Origin: Bacillota bacterium
GTDB taxonomy: Bacteria; Bacillota; Bacilli; Paenibacillales; UBA4045
Direction: 5' to 3'
Assembly: GCA_023441055.1 (NCBI GenBank)
Contig: JAEZQY010000018.1
Coordinates: 186,001 to 250,000, forward strand
Length of the DNA stretch: 64,000 nt
Shown: positions 40,222-47,438 of the stretch, piece after piece
How positions within the stretch are numbered: position 1 is the stretch's first letter
Layout of the letters: each line of letters opens with the position of its first letter
Notes under the pieces: model-generated
Database searches by the model: none
What the model was told of the DNA's origin: nothing
The model's input: the letters and a program-made list of their open reading frames with translations, nothing else
Position numbers and translations under genes: made by a program

Positions 40222-41370
40222 ATGAAGCATGCAATACTGGCTTTCTTGAATCAACCGGCTGCGAGGATGGGGCTTGCTACCGCGCTGCTGTTCCAGGTTG
40301 TATTCAGTGTGATATGGATGACAGGCTATGACGGGGTAATGGAGCGTGCTGATCAGCTTCGTGTTGTTGTTGTGAATGAGGATCCGCTGCTTGGAGAGCA
40401 GATCTCTGCGAAGCTTAGCGCAAGTCTGCCCTTCCAGGTGACCGTCAAGGGATCGCTGGATGAGGCGAGGACGCTGCTCAGTGAGCGTAAGTCCCAATTG
40501 GTCGTGCATATTCCAGCGGACTTCACAGCAGGACTGCAGACGATGGACGGCGAGGGCTCGCAGCTGCGTTATTATCTGAATGAGTCGAATGCATTGACGA
40601 TTAAGAATGTTATGCTTAGCGCAGCCGACACTATTACTTCTATGGTGAATAAGGAAGCAGCAGCCGCAGGTATTCAGTCTGTACTGGCGCAAACCGGGAT
40701 GTCGGCTGAGCAGACTTCGGTATTGGCCGGAGCGATGGCGGAACGTGTAACCTCGGAGGTGATCATCAGCAACCCCGTTCAAGGCATGAATAATCAGATG
40801 GTGCCGATGATGCTGGTGCTGGCCTCTTATGTAGGGGCCATGCTGCTGTCTATGAACTTGCAGCTAGCTTCGGGAATAATCGGTCATTCGATTTCGAAAT
40901 GGCGAAAATTAGGCGCGCGTGCGATAATTAATATCAGCGCATCCATTGTGATCGCGCTGATGGCCACAGGGCTGCTCGTCGCGCTCGGCGGTCAGACTGC
41001 GAGCGGTTTCCTGGCCGCATGGGGCTTCCAATCGCTATTTTTAATCGCATTTCTATTTTTCTCCCAGACCTTCCTGCTCGTGTTCGGCCAAGCCGGGATG
41101 GTATTCAACATCATCGCCTTGTCCGCCCAGCTGGTCTCTTCCGGCGCACTGGTGCCAAGGGAGCTTCTGTCCGGGTTCTATAGGACGCTGGGTGATTACT
41201 TGCCTGCTACATACGCGGTTGAGGGCAGTATGAATGTGCTGTTCGGCGGTGCAGGCATGATTGAACCGGTATATGCTTTATTATTAATTGCTTGTGTGTC
41301 GATTGGAATCGGCGCTGCTGCCACGGCGCTGCGCAAAGTACACGCTCCACTGCCGCTGCATGCCGGCTGA
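40222..41370 (+). CDS. ABC-2-type / YhgE-Pip-like membrane exporter protein
   Basis: The 382-residue protein has one N-terminal membrane segment (about 15-37), an extracellular domain of about 150 residues (ADQLRVVVVNEDPLLGEQISAKL and onward), and five to six C-terminal membrane segments. This is the layout of ABC-2-type and YhgE/Pip membrane proteins, which export toxic or surface molecules; no ATPase is encoded nearby. AAGGAG lies 8 nt before the ATG. It is the first gene of a two-gene operon with TetR, under the promoter/operator at 40141-40203, so inducible export is a reasonable inference. Confidence 0.82.
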   Translation: MKHAILAFLNQPAARMGLATALLFQVVFSVIWMTGYDGVMERADQLRVVVVNEDPLLGEQISAKLSASLPFQVTVKGSLDEARTLLSERKSQLVVHIPADFTAGLQTMDGEGSQLRYYLNESNALTIKNVMLSAADTITSMVNKEAAAAGIQSVLAQTGMSAEQTSVLAGAMAERVTSEVIISNPVQGMNNQMVPMMLVLASYVGAMLLSMNLQLASGIIGHSISKWRKLGARAIINISASIVIALMATGLLVALGGQTASGFLAAWGFQSLFLIAFLFFSQTFLLVFGQAGMVFNIIALSAQLVSSGALVPRELLSGFYRTLGDYLPATYAVEGSMNVLFGGAGMIEPVYALLLIACVSIGIGAAATALRKVHAPLPLHAG

Positions 41371-41395
41371 GCGAATTCATGAATGGAGGAACAGG

Positions 41396-42007
41396 ATGTC
41401 CAGACTGCACGAACAGGATGCGGATGCCAAGCAGCGTATCCTATATGCTGCGAAGCGGCTATTCGCGACGCAAGGCTTCGACGGGACAACAGTTCGTCAA
41501 ATCTGTGAGGAAGCAAGCGCTAACGTTGCGCTTGTTTCGTATTATTTTGGAGGGAAGGAGAAGGTGTTCGAGGAGGTGCTCCGCACGTTCGTGCCGGTGG
41601 GCAGAGTGGACGAGCTGGAGGATGCGCTGCGCGATCCGGTCGAGGGCGTCAAGCTGTTCTTGACGGAGGTGCTCAGGCTGGGGTTTGTAGATCCGCAGAT
41701 TCGATCGATCCTGTATATTGAGATTGCGATGCGTTCGCCGCGGCTGTCGATTGTGCAGGCGAATATGCTGCCGCTGTTCGAGGGCCTGCGCACGCTGCTC
41801 AAGCGCGGACGCGAGCTCGGTTCCTTCCGCTTCGAGGATCTGGATCAGACGCTGCTGATGGTGATTGGCACGCTGTTCATTCATTCCAGCTCCCATTACT
41901 TCGAGCCGATTATTCCCAGCTTCCCCTTCGAATTCGAATCGTTGGCACGGGAGACGTGCCGCTTCGTACTGGCTGGATTAGGCTGTCACGAGGAGCGCAC
42001 GGACTAA
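41396..42007 (+). CDS. TetR-family transcriptional regulator
   Basis: The 203-residue protein has an N-terminal helix-turn-helix (about 14-60: RILYAAKRLFATQGFDGTTVRQICEEASAN, YYFGGKEKVFEE) and a C-terminal ligand domain of the CecR/YbiH-like type (LFIHSSSHYFEPII). The ATG at 41396 has GGAGGA upstream and lies 25 bp after the ABC-2 gene. It probably represses its own operon through the palindromes at 40177-40203. After its stop the same frame continues with a fragment resembling the hydrolase C-terminus (42008-42061). Confidence 0.9.
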   Translation: MSRLHEQDADAKQRILYAAKRLFATQGFDGTTVRQICEEASANVALVSYYFGGKEKVFEEVLRTFVPVGRVDELEDALRDPVEGVKLFLTEVLRLGFVDPQIRSILYIEIAMRSPRLSIVQANMLPLFEGLRTLLKRGRELGSFRFEDLDQTLLMVIGTLFIHSSSHYFEPIIPSFPFEFESLARETCRFVLAGLGCHEERTD

Positions 42008-42061
42008 TTCCATGTGCCGCCAGGCATGCTCAGCCGGGATTCGATGCTGCTTGCAACTTAG
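42008..42061 (+). pseudogene. Short remnant of an alpha/beta-hydrolase C-terminus after the TetR gene
   Basis: In frame after the TetR stop, 17 codons read FHVPPGMLSRDSMLLAT and then TAG. The hydrolase at 39078-40079 has LHVLPGNLSQDSMLLSA near its end. The nucleotide match (CATGTG-CGCCAGGC-ATCTCAG-GATTCGATGCT-type) is high enough to indicate common origin. It has no own start and probably marks a past recombination or deletion. It abuts the stop codon of the Phd-Uma2 gene. Confidence 0.6.
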
Positions 42062-42784
42062 CTATTCGAATAAATCTTCGAACGCAACCTTTAAACCTTC
42101 GAAATGAGCAGATTCAACATACGTATGCGAAAGCTTATGATACGATTTGAAATCCGTAATATCATTATCTGCAAATGTATAGACGGAAATCTGCTCGTTC
42201 ATAGGATCGACAATCCAATATTCCTTAACCTCGCATCGCATGTATAGATCCAGCTTTGTAATTAGATCCTTGCTTCGGCTGGATGGAGATAATATCTCAA
42301 CCACGAGTGCGGGTGTTCCTTTGTATTTCCCCTTCTGATCAATATTCTCTCTATCACAGATAACCAGAAGGTCTGGCTGAACAACACAAATATTGTCTGC
42401 CTGCTTGAAGAAGGTAACATCGAATGGAGAGGTTAAAGGTGTGCAAGACGTTCCTTTAAACCAGTTATAGAATGCGACAAGCAGCACTTGAACCGTAAGC
42501 TGATGTTTGTAGGTAGGGGAAGCAAGGTTATAGATGATGCCGTCAATCAATTCATAACGCTGTTCGGATTGCTCCGTCAACACCAGAAATTCCTCATAGG
42601 TTACCCATTCATTAGTTCTATAAGTCGCTGCTCCTTCCATAATCGAGTCACTGATTGGTTCACGTAAGGCTGTAAGTGTCGCTACATCTTTCCCGTTTTT
42701 AGTGATTATGATTTCCTCGCTAGCCTCGGCATACTTGAGGTACCTCCCAAAATTATTCTGAATTTCAGTTGACGGCACTCTCAT
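42062..42784 (-). CDS. Fusion of a Phd/YefM-type antitoxin domain and a Uma2-family (DUF820) nuclease
   Basis: The 240-residue protein starts with a Phd/YefM-like DNA-binding domain (RVPSTEIQNNFGRYLKYAE, IIITKNGKDVATL; about 1-45). A PD-(D/E)XK-type Uma2 nuclease domain follows, with RYELIDGIIYNLASPTYKHQ (Glu78), VVQPDLLV (Asp138), LVVEILSPSSR (Glu163) and EYWIVDP; candidate catalytic residues are present. Phd proteins repress their own promoters, and here a three-copy operator array lies directly upstream. The ATG at 42784 has GAGGTG 6 nt upstream; ATG 42787 and GTG 42793 are alternatives. No separate toxin is nearby. The nuclease half may be a restrained toxin or a DNA-repair/defence nuclease. 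Confidence 0.85.
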   Translation of the reverse strand: MRVPSTEIQNNFGRYLKYAEASEEIIITKNGKDVATLTALREPISDSIMEGAATYRTNEWVTYEEFLVLTEQSEQRYELIDGIIYNLASPTYKHQLTVQVLLVAFYNWFKGTSCTPLTSPFDVTFFKQADNICVVQPDLLVICDRENIDQKGKYKGTPALVVEILSPSSRSKDLITKLDLYMRCEVKEYWIVDPMNEQISVYTFADNDITDFKSYHKLSHTYVESAHFEGLKVAFEDLFE

Positions 42785-42802
42785 CATTGTCACCTCGATA
42801 AA

Positions 42803-42870
42803 TTAGCTAACTTCATTAAATTATAATATATATTAGCTAAATTTTAAAGTGGATAAAATAAAATAGCTAA
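42803..42870 (-). promoter_or_regulatory. Three TTAGCTAA operators at exact 30-bp steps
   Basis: TTAGCTAA occurs at 42803-42810 and 42833-42840, and the variant ATAGCTAA-T with palindromic TAGCTA core at 42863-42870. The step is exactly 30 bp. Thirty bp is about three helical turns, so bound proteins would lie on one face of the DNA. The copies bracket and enter the predicted promoter. Confidence 0.75.
42820..42848 (-). promoter_or_regulatory. Predicted promoter of the Phd-Uma2 gene
   Basis: On the minus strand TTTAAA (complement of 42843-42848) and TATAAT (complement of 42820-42825) are 17 bp apart. Operator 2 lies in the spacer, operator 1 after the -10, operator 3 upstream of the -35. Confidence 0.55.
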
Positions 42871-42889
42871 TATTGATGAGGATAGCGTC

Positions 42890-43312
42890 TCAATCATCCT
42901 CTAGAAATCGGGCGCGTTGCTCCGGGCTCGGCAGCATGCAGGATTGGCTCTGGCCGAACCAGCGATAGCGGCGATTGGCCACGAAGCTGTAGACGAGATC
43001 GCGAATCGGCCGCGGGATCACTCGCAGCAATGTGAGTATCGGCCATGCGGCGCCAAGATGTCTGCAAATTCGAAGCGCTGCATCGGACTTCGTATACAGC
43101 TGCCCATCCTCGATTAAGACCATGCTGCTGAGGTCGTTGACCTGTCCATGCTCGGCTAACAGCGCGCTCCCCGATTGCCCCTGCAAGGAGGCGAAGCGGA
43201 AGTAGGCGGCTCGATCTCTGCGCAGGATGAATTGCACAGCGCCGTTGCACAGGTTGCATACACCGTCGAATAGAATGACTGCTTGATCCCCTGTTTGCTT
43301 CGTTGTCCTCAC
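42890..43312 (-). CDS. DCC-family thiol-disulfide oxidoreductase-like protein (DUF393)
   Basis: The 140-residue protein begins with the family motif ILFDGVCNLCNGAVQFILRRD, which contains the DxxCxxC that names the DCC family. It continues with FRFASLQG and a C-terminal segment DLVYSFVANRRYRWFG. These small thioredoxin-like proteins are predicted to be redox active; roles are largely unknown. A GTG start at 43312 has GGGAGGG 7 nt upstream. The Phd-Uma2 gene lies downstream on the same strand but has its own promoter. Confidence 0.9.
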   Translation of the reverse strand: MRTTKQTGDQAVILFDGVCNLCNGAVQFILRRDRAAYFRFASLQGQSGSALLAEHGQVNDLSSMVLIEDGQLYTKSDAALRICRHLGAAWPILTLLRVIPRPIRDLVYSFVANRRYRWFGQSQSCMLPSPEQRARFLEDD

Positions 43313-43366
43313 TAGTCAGCCCTCCCGAAATGAAAAATCATTACTATAAGTATAACAGAATCGGTG

Positions 43367-43394
43367 TTGTGAATAACGCTAGATATGGTAGAAT
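43367..43394 (+). promoter_or_regulatory. Extended -10 promoter of the FAD oxidase gene
   Basis: TTGTGA (43367-43372), 16-bp spacer, and TGG-TAGAAT (-10 at 43389-43394), about 40 bp before the start codon at 43435. Confidence 0.6.
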
Positions 43395-43434
43395 ACGCTA
43401 CAGTTGAACATACCAGAGGGGGATCACTGCTGAT

Positions 43435-44874
43435 ATGAAGAAGGGTATTGCGCTGCTCGTGCTGATTGCCCTATGTGTGATTAGCTATATAAGAACCGAC
43501 GGCGCGGAGCAGGACCCGTATCTGATCACCGATTATAGTAGGCTACGGCCTGTGAAGGTTGAGCGCGTGACAGCAGGGCGCGAAGAAGAGCAGCTGGCTG
43601 CGCTTGTTCGTGAGGCGCGGGACCAGGGCCTGTCGATCAGCATCGCTGGACAGCGGCATAGCCAAGGCGGACATACGTATTATGAGGATGGGATCGTGGT
43701 CGATATGACAACTTATAATCGCATCCTATTCTTCGATCCCGAGGCCAAGCTGATCCGTGTACAAGCCGGTGCGACCTGGGCGGATATTCAGGAGCACATC
43801 AATCCATACGGCCTGGCCGTGAAGACGATGCAATCGCAGAATATATTCACCGTCGGCGGGTCTATCAGTATTAACGCGCACGGCCGCGATATTCGCAACG
43901 GCTCCATGATCAAGAGCGTCGAATCATTCCGACTATTGACCGCTGACGCGGAGGTGCTGGAGGTTAGCCGCACCGGGCATGCTGAGCTGTTCCCCCTCGC
44001 GCTGGGCGGATTCGGCTTATTCGGCGTGATTCTGGATGTGACCTTATCGCTGGCAGAGGATGAGGTGTACGCGATGGAACTGGATACGATGCAAGTGGAT
44101 AACTATGTGGAGTATCTGGACGATCGTATTCTCTCGGACCCCGATATACGCATGCATATCGCGCGAATCTCCGTTGCGCAGGACGGGTACATGCAGGAGA
44201 TGTATGCGATGAATTACCGTGCGATGCCGGAGCTTGTGCTGGAGGAGTATAATCGACTGAGCCACCGAGAGAAGGGCGTGACGATCAGCAAGCTGCTCTT
44301 CCAGATTAATCGAGGCTCAGAACTGGGGAAGAATGTATTCTGGCGTCTGCAGAAGCAGGTGCTAGCGGGGCAGGAGGGACAGCTTATCAGTCGAAACAAC
44401 GCCATGCGATCTGAATCTGACTTCATGGTGTACACGCAGCCTGGGAGCCATGATCTGTTGCAGGAGTACTTCATCCCGAAGGATCAGTTCGCTGCATTCA
44501 TCGCGCGAATGGGTGATGTGCTGCTGGAGGAAGAGCTGAATCTGCTCAATATTACGGTGCGTTATGTGAATGAGGATGAGGAGGCGGTGCTCAGCTATGC
44601 ACAAGAGGATATGCTGGCACTCGTATGCCTGTTCCATACCTCACTGACGGATGCCGCGCAGGAGCGGATGGGCGAAGGGATCCGCAGGCTGCTCGATGAG
44701 GTGATCGCGCATCGCGGCACGTATTATCTGCCGTATGCCGCATTCCCCAGCATCGAGCAATTCGAGCAGGCGTACCCGCGGCAAGCGGAGTTCTTCGAGG
44801 CGAAGCGCCGCTATGATCCGGAGGGGCGGTTTATGAATTATTTTGCACAGGAGTATGGGGGTATTGGAGGATGA
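43435..44874 (+). CDS. FAD-linked oxidase (FAD_binding_4), membrane-anchored
   Basis: The 479-residue protein has an N-terminal hydrophobic segment (about 4-17) and a PCMH-type FAD domain: LSISIAGQRHSQGGHTYYEDGIVVDM (typical pyrophosphate loop with a His before Ser), VQAGATWADIQEHI, and TVGGSISINAHGRDIRNGSM. Its C-terminal domain belongs to the sugar-alcohol/DprE1-like oxidases. Such enzymes oxidise an alcohol on a sugar or polyprenyl-linked sugar. The reaction here cannot be fixed. A GGGGG-type site precedes the ATG. Its stop overlaps the start of the MFS gene (ATGA), so the two proteins probably act together. Confidence 0.85.
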   Translation: MKKGIALLVLIALCVISYIRTDGAEQDPYLITDYSRLRPVKVERVTAGREEEQLAALVREARDQGLSISIAGQRHSQGGHTYYEDGIVVDMTTYNRILFFDPEAKLIRVQAGATWADIQEHINPYGLAVKTMQSQNIFTVGGSISINAHGRDIRNGSMIKSVESFRLLTADAEVLEVSRTGHAELFPLALGGFGLFGVILDVTLSLAEDEVYAMELDTMQVDNYVEYLDDRILSDPDIRMHIARISVAQDGYMQEMYAMNYRAMPELVLEEYNRLSHREKGVTISKLLFQINRGSELGKNVFWRLQKQVLAGQEGQLISRNNAMRSESDFMVYTQPGSHDLLQEYFIPKDQFAAFIARMGDVLLEEELNLLNITVRYVNEDEEAVLSYAQEDMLALVCLFHTSLTDAAQERMGEGIRRLLDEVIAHRGTYYLPYAAFPSIEQFEQAYPRQAEFFEAKRRYDPEGRFMNYFAQEYGGIGG

Positions 44875-45413
44875 ATGTGAAGTGGCTGATTCGATCGCAG
44901 AGTGTGGTGACGCTGGCGGCAGGGATGATCTATCCGTATTATCTATTGTTCTTGAAGAATCTAGGCAACTCCTATTCCAAGTATGGGCTGGCGTTCGCTG
45001 TATTCACCATCAGCTCGGCAGCGTTCGCGCATTTCATCGCGCCCCGAGTGGACCAATTCGGCCGCCGCATGCTGATTGGCAGCTCGCTGGGGATGATGCT
45101 GAGCATGTTCGCATTCCCGTGGATCGGCTCCTATGCGTGGGTGCTCGCGCTGCAGGTTGTGATGGGCGGCTGTAATGCGATGCAGCGGATGAGTGAGCGC
45201 GTGCTGCTGGCGGATGGTACGCAGACGGGTGCGCGAGGGTCGACGATCGGATCGTATCACTTCTGGACCTCTGCCGCGACTGGATTCGCTGTGCTGCTCG
45301 GCGGTATGTTAATCGATTGGCTGACGATCGATGCGCTGTTCTATGTGAGCGGGTTGCTATATGGCGTCAGCGCCTGGATGATACTGCGGGATCGGGGAAG
45401 TGATGTGCGGTGA
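44871..45413 (+). CDS. Half-size (six-segment) MFS-type membrane protein
   Basis: The 180-residue protein has about six hydrophobic segments and an MFS loop-2/3-like motif DQFGRRMLIGSSLG, followed by SERVLLADGTQTGARGSTIG. Normal MFS carriers have twelve segments in about 400 residues, so this is half a transporter. The stop at 45413 is followed by non-coding sequence, and no second half is found within the 110 bp before the next gene. It may dimerise or may be truncated. Translational coupling (ATGA) to the FAD oxidase is clear. Confidence 0.75.
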   Translation: MNVKWLIRSQSVVTLAAGMIYPYYLLFLKNLGNSYSKYGLAFAVFTISSAAFAHFIAPRVDQFGRRMLIGSSLGMMLSMFAFPWIGSYAWVLALQVVMGGCNAMQRMSERVLLADGTQTGARGSTIGSYHFWTSAATGFAVLLGGMLIDWLTIDALFYVSGLLYGVSAWMILRDRGSDVR

Positions 45414-45523
45414 TGGATGTGATGCGATGTGATCAAGGTTGTAGAGATACAAGATAATCTGTTAACATGAGGGCATGTACCGGCGAATGGGTGTAGACTG
45501 GATACGGATTCGGGGATGCCAAC

Positions 45524-46756
45524 ATGATCGAGAGTGTTAAAGATATTCTGCTGCAAGTTTCGGTGACATTCCTGCTGTTATTCCTGTATGAGATTTTCTT
45601 CTCGGAGAGGAATGCGAATAGACGCGGGAGCAAGGCGATGCTGTTCGTGCTAATGGCGGTATCGATCCTCTTCTGTATGACATTCCCAGCCTATATGGGT
45701 GATGGTATCCGCTTGGATATTCGGGTGGTGCCGCTATTGATTGGCGCCTTATACGGGGGCATGCCGGCAGGCCTGCTCTTGGCCGGTGTGATCGTCCTAT
45801 ACCGAATGAGCTTTGGGATTGAAACGGGTGTGTATACAACTGTCTTGACTCTATTATTCAGCATGCCGATTATCTTGTACATACAGCGGAGGTTCGGGCG
45901 AGTTCATAAGCGGGGGAAGGTGCAGATTGCGCTTTTTCTCGCTGTTTTATATTGTGCGGCGGGTATAGGTGCATCCATCCTATTCAGAGGCATCTCTCTC
46001 GAGGTTATATTCGTTCAGATGATTTATCTGGGGATTACTGCGTTAAGTGTACTCTTCTTCATCTACTTGAAGGAAACGATGAAGGAGATGTTCATCCTGA
46101 ATCATCAGCTGCAGTCGGAAGTGAAGGATATGGAAATCGGATTCTTGCGCGCCCAGATGAAGCCGCACTTCCTGAACAATGCGTTGAGCTCCATCGCAGA
46201 ATTGTGCATGGTTGAACCGTACAAGGCAGAGAAATTAACGGTGGAGCTGTCGCAGTACTTGAGGAGCAGCCTGGCGTTCAAGCAGCTGGACGCCCTGACC
46301 ACAATCGATCAAGAGATGAAGCTTGTGCATGCTTATCTCAACATTGAGAAGGCTCGATTCGGGTCCAGGTTGAACGTGGAATATGACATTGATGTCAATC
46401 TGGAGGAGCTGGTTCCTCCGCTCATTCTGCAGCCGCTGGTGGAGAATGCGGTTGGTCACGGGTTGATGTCCAATCTGAACGGGGGCACAGTGAAGATAAC
46501 GGTCAAGAAGGCTGAACCAGCGAGCATCAGTGTTGCTGTGGAGGATAATGGATGCGGCATCAGTGAGAGGAAGCGGCAAGCGCTGCTGGAGCCCGCTCAG
46601 TCTGGTCAGCAGAGGAAGGGCATCGGCTTGTGGAACATCAATCGGCGGTTCCAGCTGCTGTATGGCAAGAGTCTGCGTATTGAGAGCGTTGAAGGCAGAG
46701 GGACGAGGGTTTCCTTCGACATTCCCGTGGGGTCAAGTAAGCAGATAGGAGGATGA
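45524..46756 (+). CDS. LytS-type sensor histidine kinase (5TMR-LYT)
   Basis: The 410-residue protein has a six-segment 5TMR-LYT sensor (about 1-185; LDIRVVPLLIGALYGGMPAG is the family hallmark), a His_kinase segment FLRAQMKPHFLNNALSSIAELC with the phospho-acceptor His, and an ATPase domain with LILQPLVENAVGHG, VEDNGCGI and GIGLWNINRRFQ. Such kinases sense membrane or cell-wall state or an extracellular metabolite. GGGG lies just before the ATG. The response regulator follows after 4 bp. Confidence 0.92.
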   Translation: MIESVKDILLQVSVTFLLLFLYEIFFSERNANRRGSKAMLFVLMAVSILFCMTFPAYMGDGIRLDIRVVPLLIGALYGGMPAGLLLAGVIVLYRMSFGIETGVYTTVLTLLFSMPIILYIQRRFGRVHKRGKVQIALFLAVLYCAAGIGASILFRGISLEVIFVQMIYLGITALSVLFFIYLKETMKEMFILNHQLQSEVKDMEIGFLRAQMKPHFLNNALSSIAELCMVEPYKAEKLTVELSQYLRSSLAFKQLDALTTIDQEMKLVHAYLNIEKARFGSRLNVEYDIDVNLEELVPPLILQPLVENAVGHGLMSNLNGGTVKITVKKAEPASISVAVEDNGCGISERKRQALLEPAQSGQQRKGIGLWNINRRFQLLYGKSLRIESVEGRGTRVSFDIPVGSSKQIGG

Positions 46757-46760
46757 ATGC

Positions 46761-47345
46761 ATGCTTCGAGCGATCATCGTGGATGATGAGGAATTATGTA
46801 TCATGCGATTAAATAGAATCTTGTCGGATAGTGGAGAGATCCACCTATGCGCAACGTTCCAGAATCCGTTGGATGCTTATGCCTACGTGAAGGAGAACCC
46901 GGTGCATGTCGCTTTCCTCGATATCTTCATGCCCGAGATCAAGGGTGTGCAGTTATCCGACCTGCTGCGTAAGCAGAACACAGCCATCGATATTGTATTC
47001 GTTACCGGCTATGACGATTATGCGGTTCAAGCGTTCGAGATGAACGCACTCGATTATCTGATGAAGCCGGTTACCGCTGAGCGGGTATCGGTTACATTGG
47101 ACAAGCTGAGGGTGAAGCACCGCGGCATACATGTAATACCTGTTGGCGACGTTAAGCTGACGGAGCAGGAGATGAGAGTAATCGTGCTGCTGGCGGACGG
47201 GTTATCGAACAAGGGTATCGCGGAGCGAATGAACATAGCGGCTGAAACCGTGAAGTGGCATATTAAGAATATATATCGAAAGCTGAATGTCGGTAATCGC
47301 GTGCAGGTGCTGCGGCGGGCTAAGGAATTAAATATGCTGAGATAA
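46761..47345 (+). CDS. Response regulator with receiver and LuxR-type HTH output
   Basis: The 194-residue protein starts with a receiver domain (IVDDEELC acidic pair, phospho-acceptor Asp in VAFLDIFMPEIKG, Lys in DYLMKPV). A short LuxR/GerE helix-turn-helix follows (LTEQEMRVIVLLADGLSNKGIAERMN, AAETVKWHIKNIYRKLNV). The receiver resembles those of LytR-type regulators, which normally carry LytTR outputs; here the output is LuxR-type. AGGAGG sits inside the kinase 3' end. The 1151-residue SLH lipoprotein gene 94 bp downstream is a plausible target. A terminator separates them. Confidence 0.92.
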   Translation: MLRAIIVDDEELCIMRLNRILSDSGEIHLCATFQNPLDAYAYVKENPVHVAFLDIFMPEIKGVQLSDLLRKQNTAIDIVFVTGYDDYAVQAFEMNALDYLMKPVTAERVSVTLDKLRVKHRGIHVIPVGDVKLTEQEMRVIVLLADGLSNKGIAERMNIAAETVKWHIKNIYRKLNVGNRVQVLRRAKELNMLR

Positions 47346-47348
47346 GCG

Positions 47349-47378
47349 ATCCCCCCCAAACGGGGGATATTTATTTTA
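47349..47378 (+). terminator. Terminator of the LytS-type two-component operon
   Basis: ATCCCCC(CC)AAA-CGGGGGAT stem with loop CCAAA, then ATTTATTTTAT. Confidence 0.75.
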
Positions 47379-47438
47379 TATAAGGATAGATAGAATTAGA
47401 CTCAGTCTATTCAAAATATCCATATATGGGGTGGCAGT

